6,561 bases of DNA from positions 1 through 6,561 of the forward strand of contig JASJHQ010000007.1 of assembly GCA_037625715.1 (NCBI GenBank). The letters are read 5' to 3'. The position numbers and the translations under genes were made by a program. Numbering within the stretch: the first letter of the stretch is position 1; every line of letters begins with the position of its first letter. The DNA comes from JABAYQ01 sp018608925. Its GTDB lineage: Bacteria; Bacteroidota; Bacteroidia; Flavobacteriales; UBA7312. Under the pieces are notes generated by a model that did not search any database, was not told where the DNA came from, and was given only the letters and a program-made list of their open reading frames with translations. This document shows, one piece after another, positions 5,966-6,561 of this stretch.

Positions 5966-6538
5966 TTAATTTAAGATTTCTTTTACTCTTAGCTGCAAAT
6001 CAGGTATTACCTTTAGTTTAAACCAATCATTTTTGGCTTGCCAAATATTATTTCTTGGTGAAGGGTGAGGTAAGACAAAATAATTTGGATAATACTCTTT
6101 ATAGTGACGTACAGTTTCTGTAAGATTTTTTTTAGTTTTTTCTTGGAGATAATAATCTTGAGCATATTTTCCCACCAATAAAATTAATTCCACTTCTTTC
6201 ATTTGTGTTATGAGTGAATTATGCCAAAGTGGGGCACATTCTTTTCTTGGAGCTAAATCTCCTGATTTTCCTTTTCCAGGATAACAAAACCCCATAGGAA
6301 CTAAAGCAACTTTTTGAGGGTCATAAAAAGTCGTTTTGTTAACATCCATCCATTTTCTTAAATTTTCTCCACTCTTATCATCCCATGGGATACCACTTTC
6401 ATGAACCACAGTTCCTGGAGCTTGTCCAATAATAATTATCTTGCTTTTAATACTTGCGGATAAAACGGGTCGGGGACCAAGTTCTAAATGAGGAACGCAA
6501 ACGGTACATCTTGATATTTCCTGTAATAACTCCTTCAC
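5966..6538 (-). CDS. Uracil-DNA glycosylase superfamily protein, Fe-S type
   Basis: A 190-residue protein that would remove uracil or related damaged bases from DNA in base excision repair. C11-x2-C14, C85 and C101 match the spacing of the four cysteines holding the [4Fe-4S] cluster in family 4 and 5 glycosylases. Motif A is GQAPG (38-42), followed by ESGIPWDDKSGENLRKW. Motif B is HPSPRN (158-163), which looks more like SMUG1 than the usual family 4 HPAA. The exact subfamily and activity are therefore uncertain. The start is GTG at 6538: an in-frame TAA at 6548-6550 excludes an upstream start, and the first cysteine pair lies close behind the GTG. The leader from the flanking core site is 16 bases, and the stop is 5 bases from element 3, so almost the whole cassette is coding. 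Confidence 0.87.
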   Translation of the reverse strand: MKELLQEISRCTVCVPHLELGPRPVLSASIKSKIIIIGQAPGTVVHESGIPWDDKSGENLRKWMDVNKTTFYDPQKVALVPMGFCYPGKGKSGDLAPRKECAPLWHNSLITQMKEVELILLVGKYAQDYYLQEKTKKNLTETVRHYKEYYPNYFVLPHPSPRNNIWQAKNDWFKLKVIPDLQLRVKEILN

Positions 6539-6554
6539 AAGTGATCTTTATATT

Positions 6555-6561
6555 TGCTAAC
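6555..6561 (-). repeat. first core box of a further attC-like element (cut by window)
   Basis: The window ends in ATATTTGCTAAC. On the minus strand this is GTTAGCAAATAT, which matches 11 of 12 bases of GTTAGCAAATGT starting at 5954, the right end of element 3. This predicts that another stem element begins here and continues beyond 6561. The call rests on boundary complementarity only. Confidence 0.6.

Larger units (their letters stand above)
1781..6561 (-). mobile_element. Integron-like gene cassette array (no integrase in window)
   Basis: Taking the exchange point after the G of each GTT, the plus-strand units run as follows. One ends in element 0 (TPR gene, open to the left). About 1905-2803 carries the small secreted protein, 2804-3979 the bestrophin, 3980-5954 the Crp/Fnr-amine oxidase pair, and from 5955 the glycosylase. 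Five of six genes read on the minus strand, with an element at the 3' end as in ordinary integron cassettes. Functions are unrelated, as expected of cassette cargo. The four variable core boxes do not follow the strict RYYYAAC/GTTRRRY consensus: only YAAC and GTTR are constant. Whether an integrase lies elsewhere cannot be seen. Confidence 0.72.

Overview
The window looks like an accessory region of a low-GC Bacteroidota chromosome, probably Flavobacteriia or Cytophagia. The reasons are A-rich ribosome-binding regions, a TPR / membrane / HTH regulator of a type common in that phylum, a DUF6370-like secreted protein, a lipoprotein with the tail SCKKDE, and a short Crp/Fnr regulator. The assignment is inferred from gene types; no rRNA or other marker is present.

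Layout. Positions 1-1754 (minus) hold a TPR sensor-regulator cut by the window edge. Positions 2031-2390 (plus) hold a small secreted Cys/His-rich protein. Positions 2817-3821 (minus) encode a bestrophin-family channel. Positions 4008-5249 (minus) encode a lipoprotein flavin amine oxidase, and 5326-5895 (minus) a Crp/Fnr regulator directly upstream of it. Positions 5966-6538 (minus) encode an Fe-S type uracil-DNA glycosylase. No transposase, integrase, tRNA, rRNA or CRISPR array is visible.

The most interesting structure lies between the genes. Four intergenic inverted-repeat elements (1781-1910, 2678-2809, 3855-3985, 5910-5960), plus the first bases of a fifth at 6555-6561, have the layout of integron attC sites. 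Read on the minus strand, each starts YAAC followed mostly by AA, contains a long stem, and ends in CGTT. The outer bases of each element do not pair within that element. They pair with the outer bases of the next element across the intervening gene: GTTATATGCA with TGCATACAAC, GTTGGCG with CGCCAAC, GTTATAG with CTATAAC, and GTTAGCAAAT with ATTTGCTAAC. This is the signature of gene cassettes that were once circles closed at one attC site. Five of the six genes point the same way, with the element at their 3' end and only 5-22 bases between stop codon and element.

I therefore read the window as an integrase-less stretch of a Bacteroidota integron-like cassette array, possibly a cluster of attC lacking an integrase or the interior of a chromosomal integron. 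The cassettes carry unrelated cargo: a regulator, a secreted small protein, an ion channel, an oxidase with its own regulator, and a DNA repair enzyme. The Crp/Fnr-amine oxidase pair probably forms a self-contained regulated module, with an FNR-geometry palindrome (5308-5321) in front of the oxidase. Other curiosities are a run of nine G in the bestrophin coding strand and an unexplained nested inverted repeat at 2449-2576.
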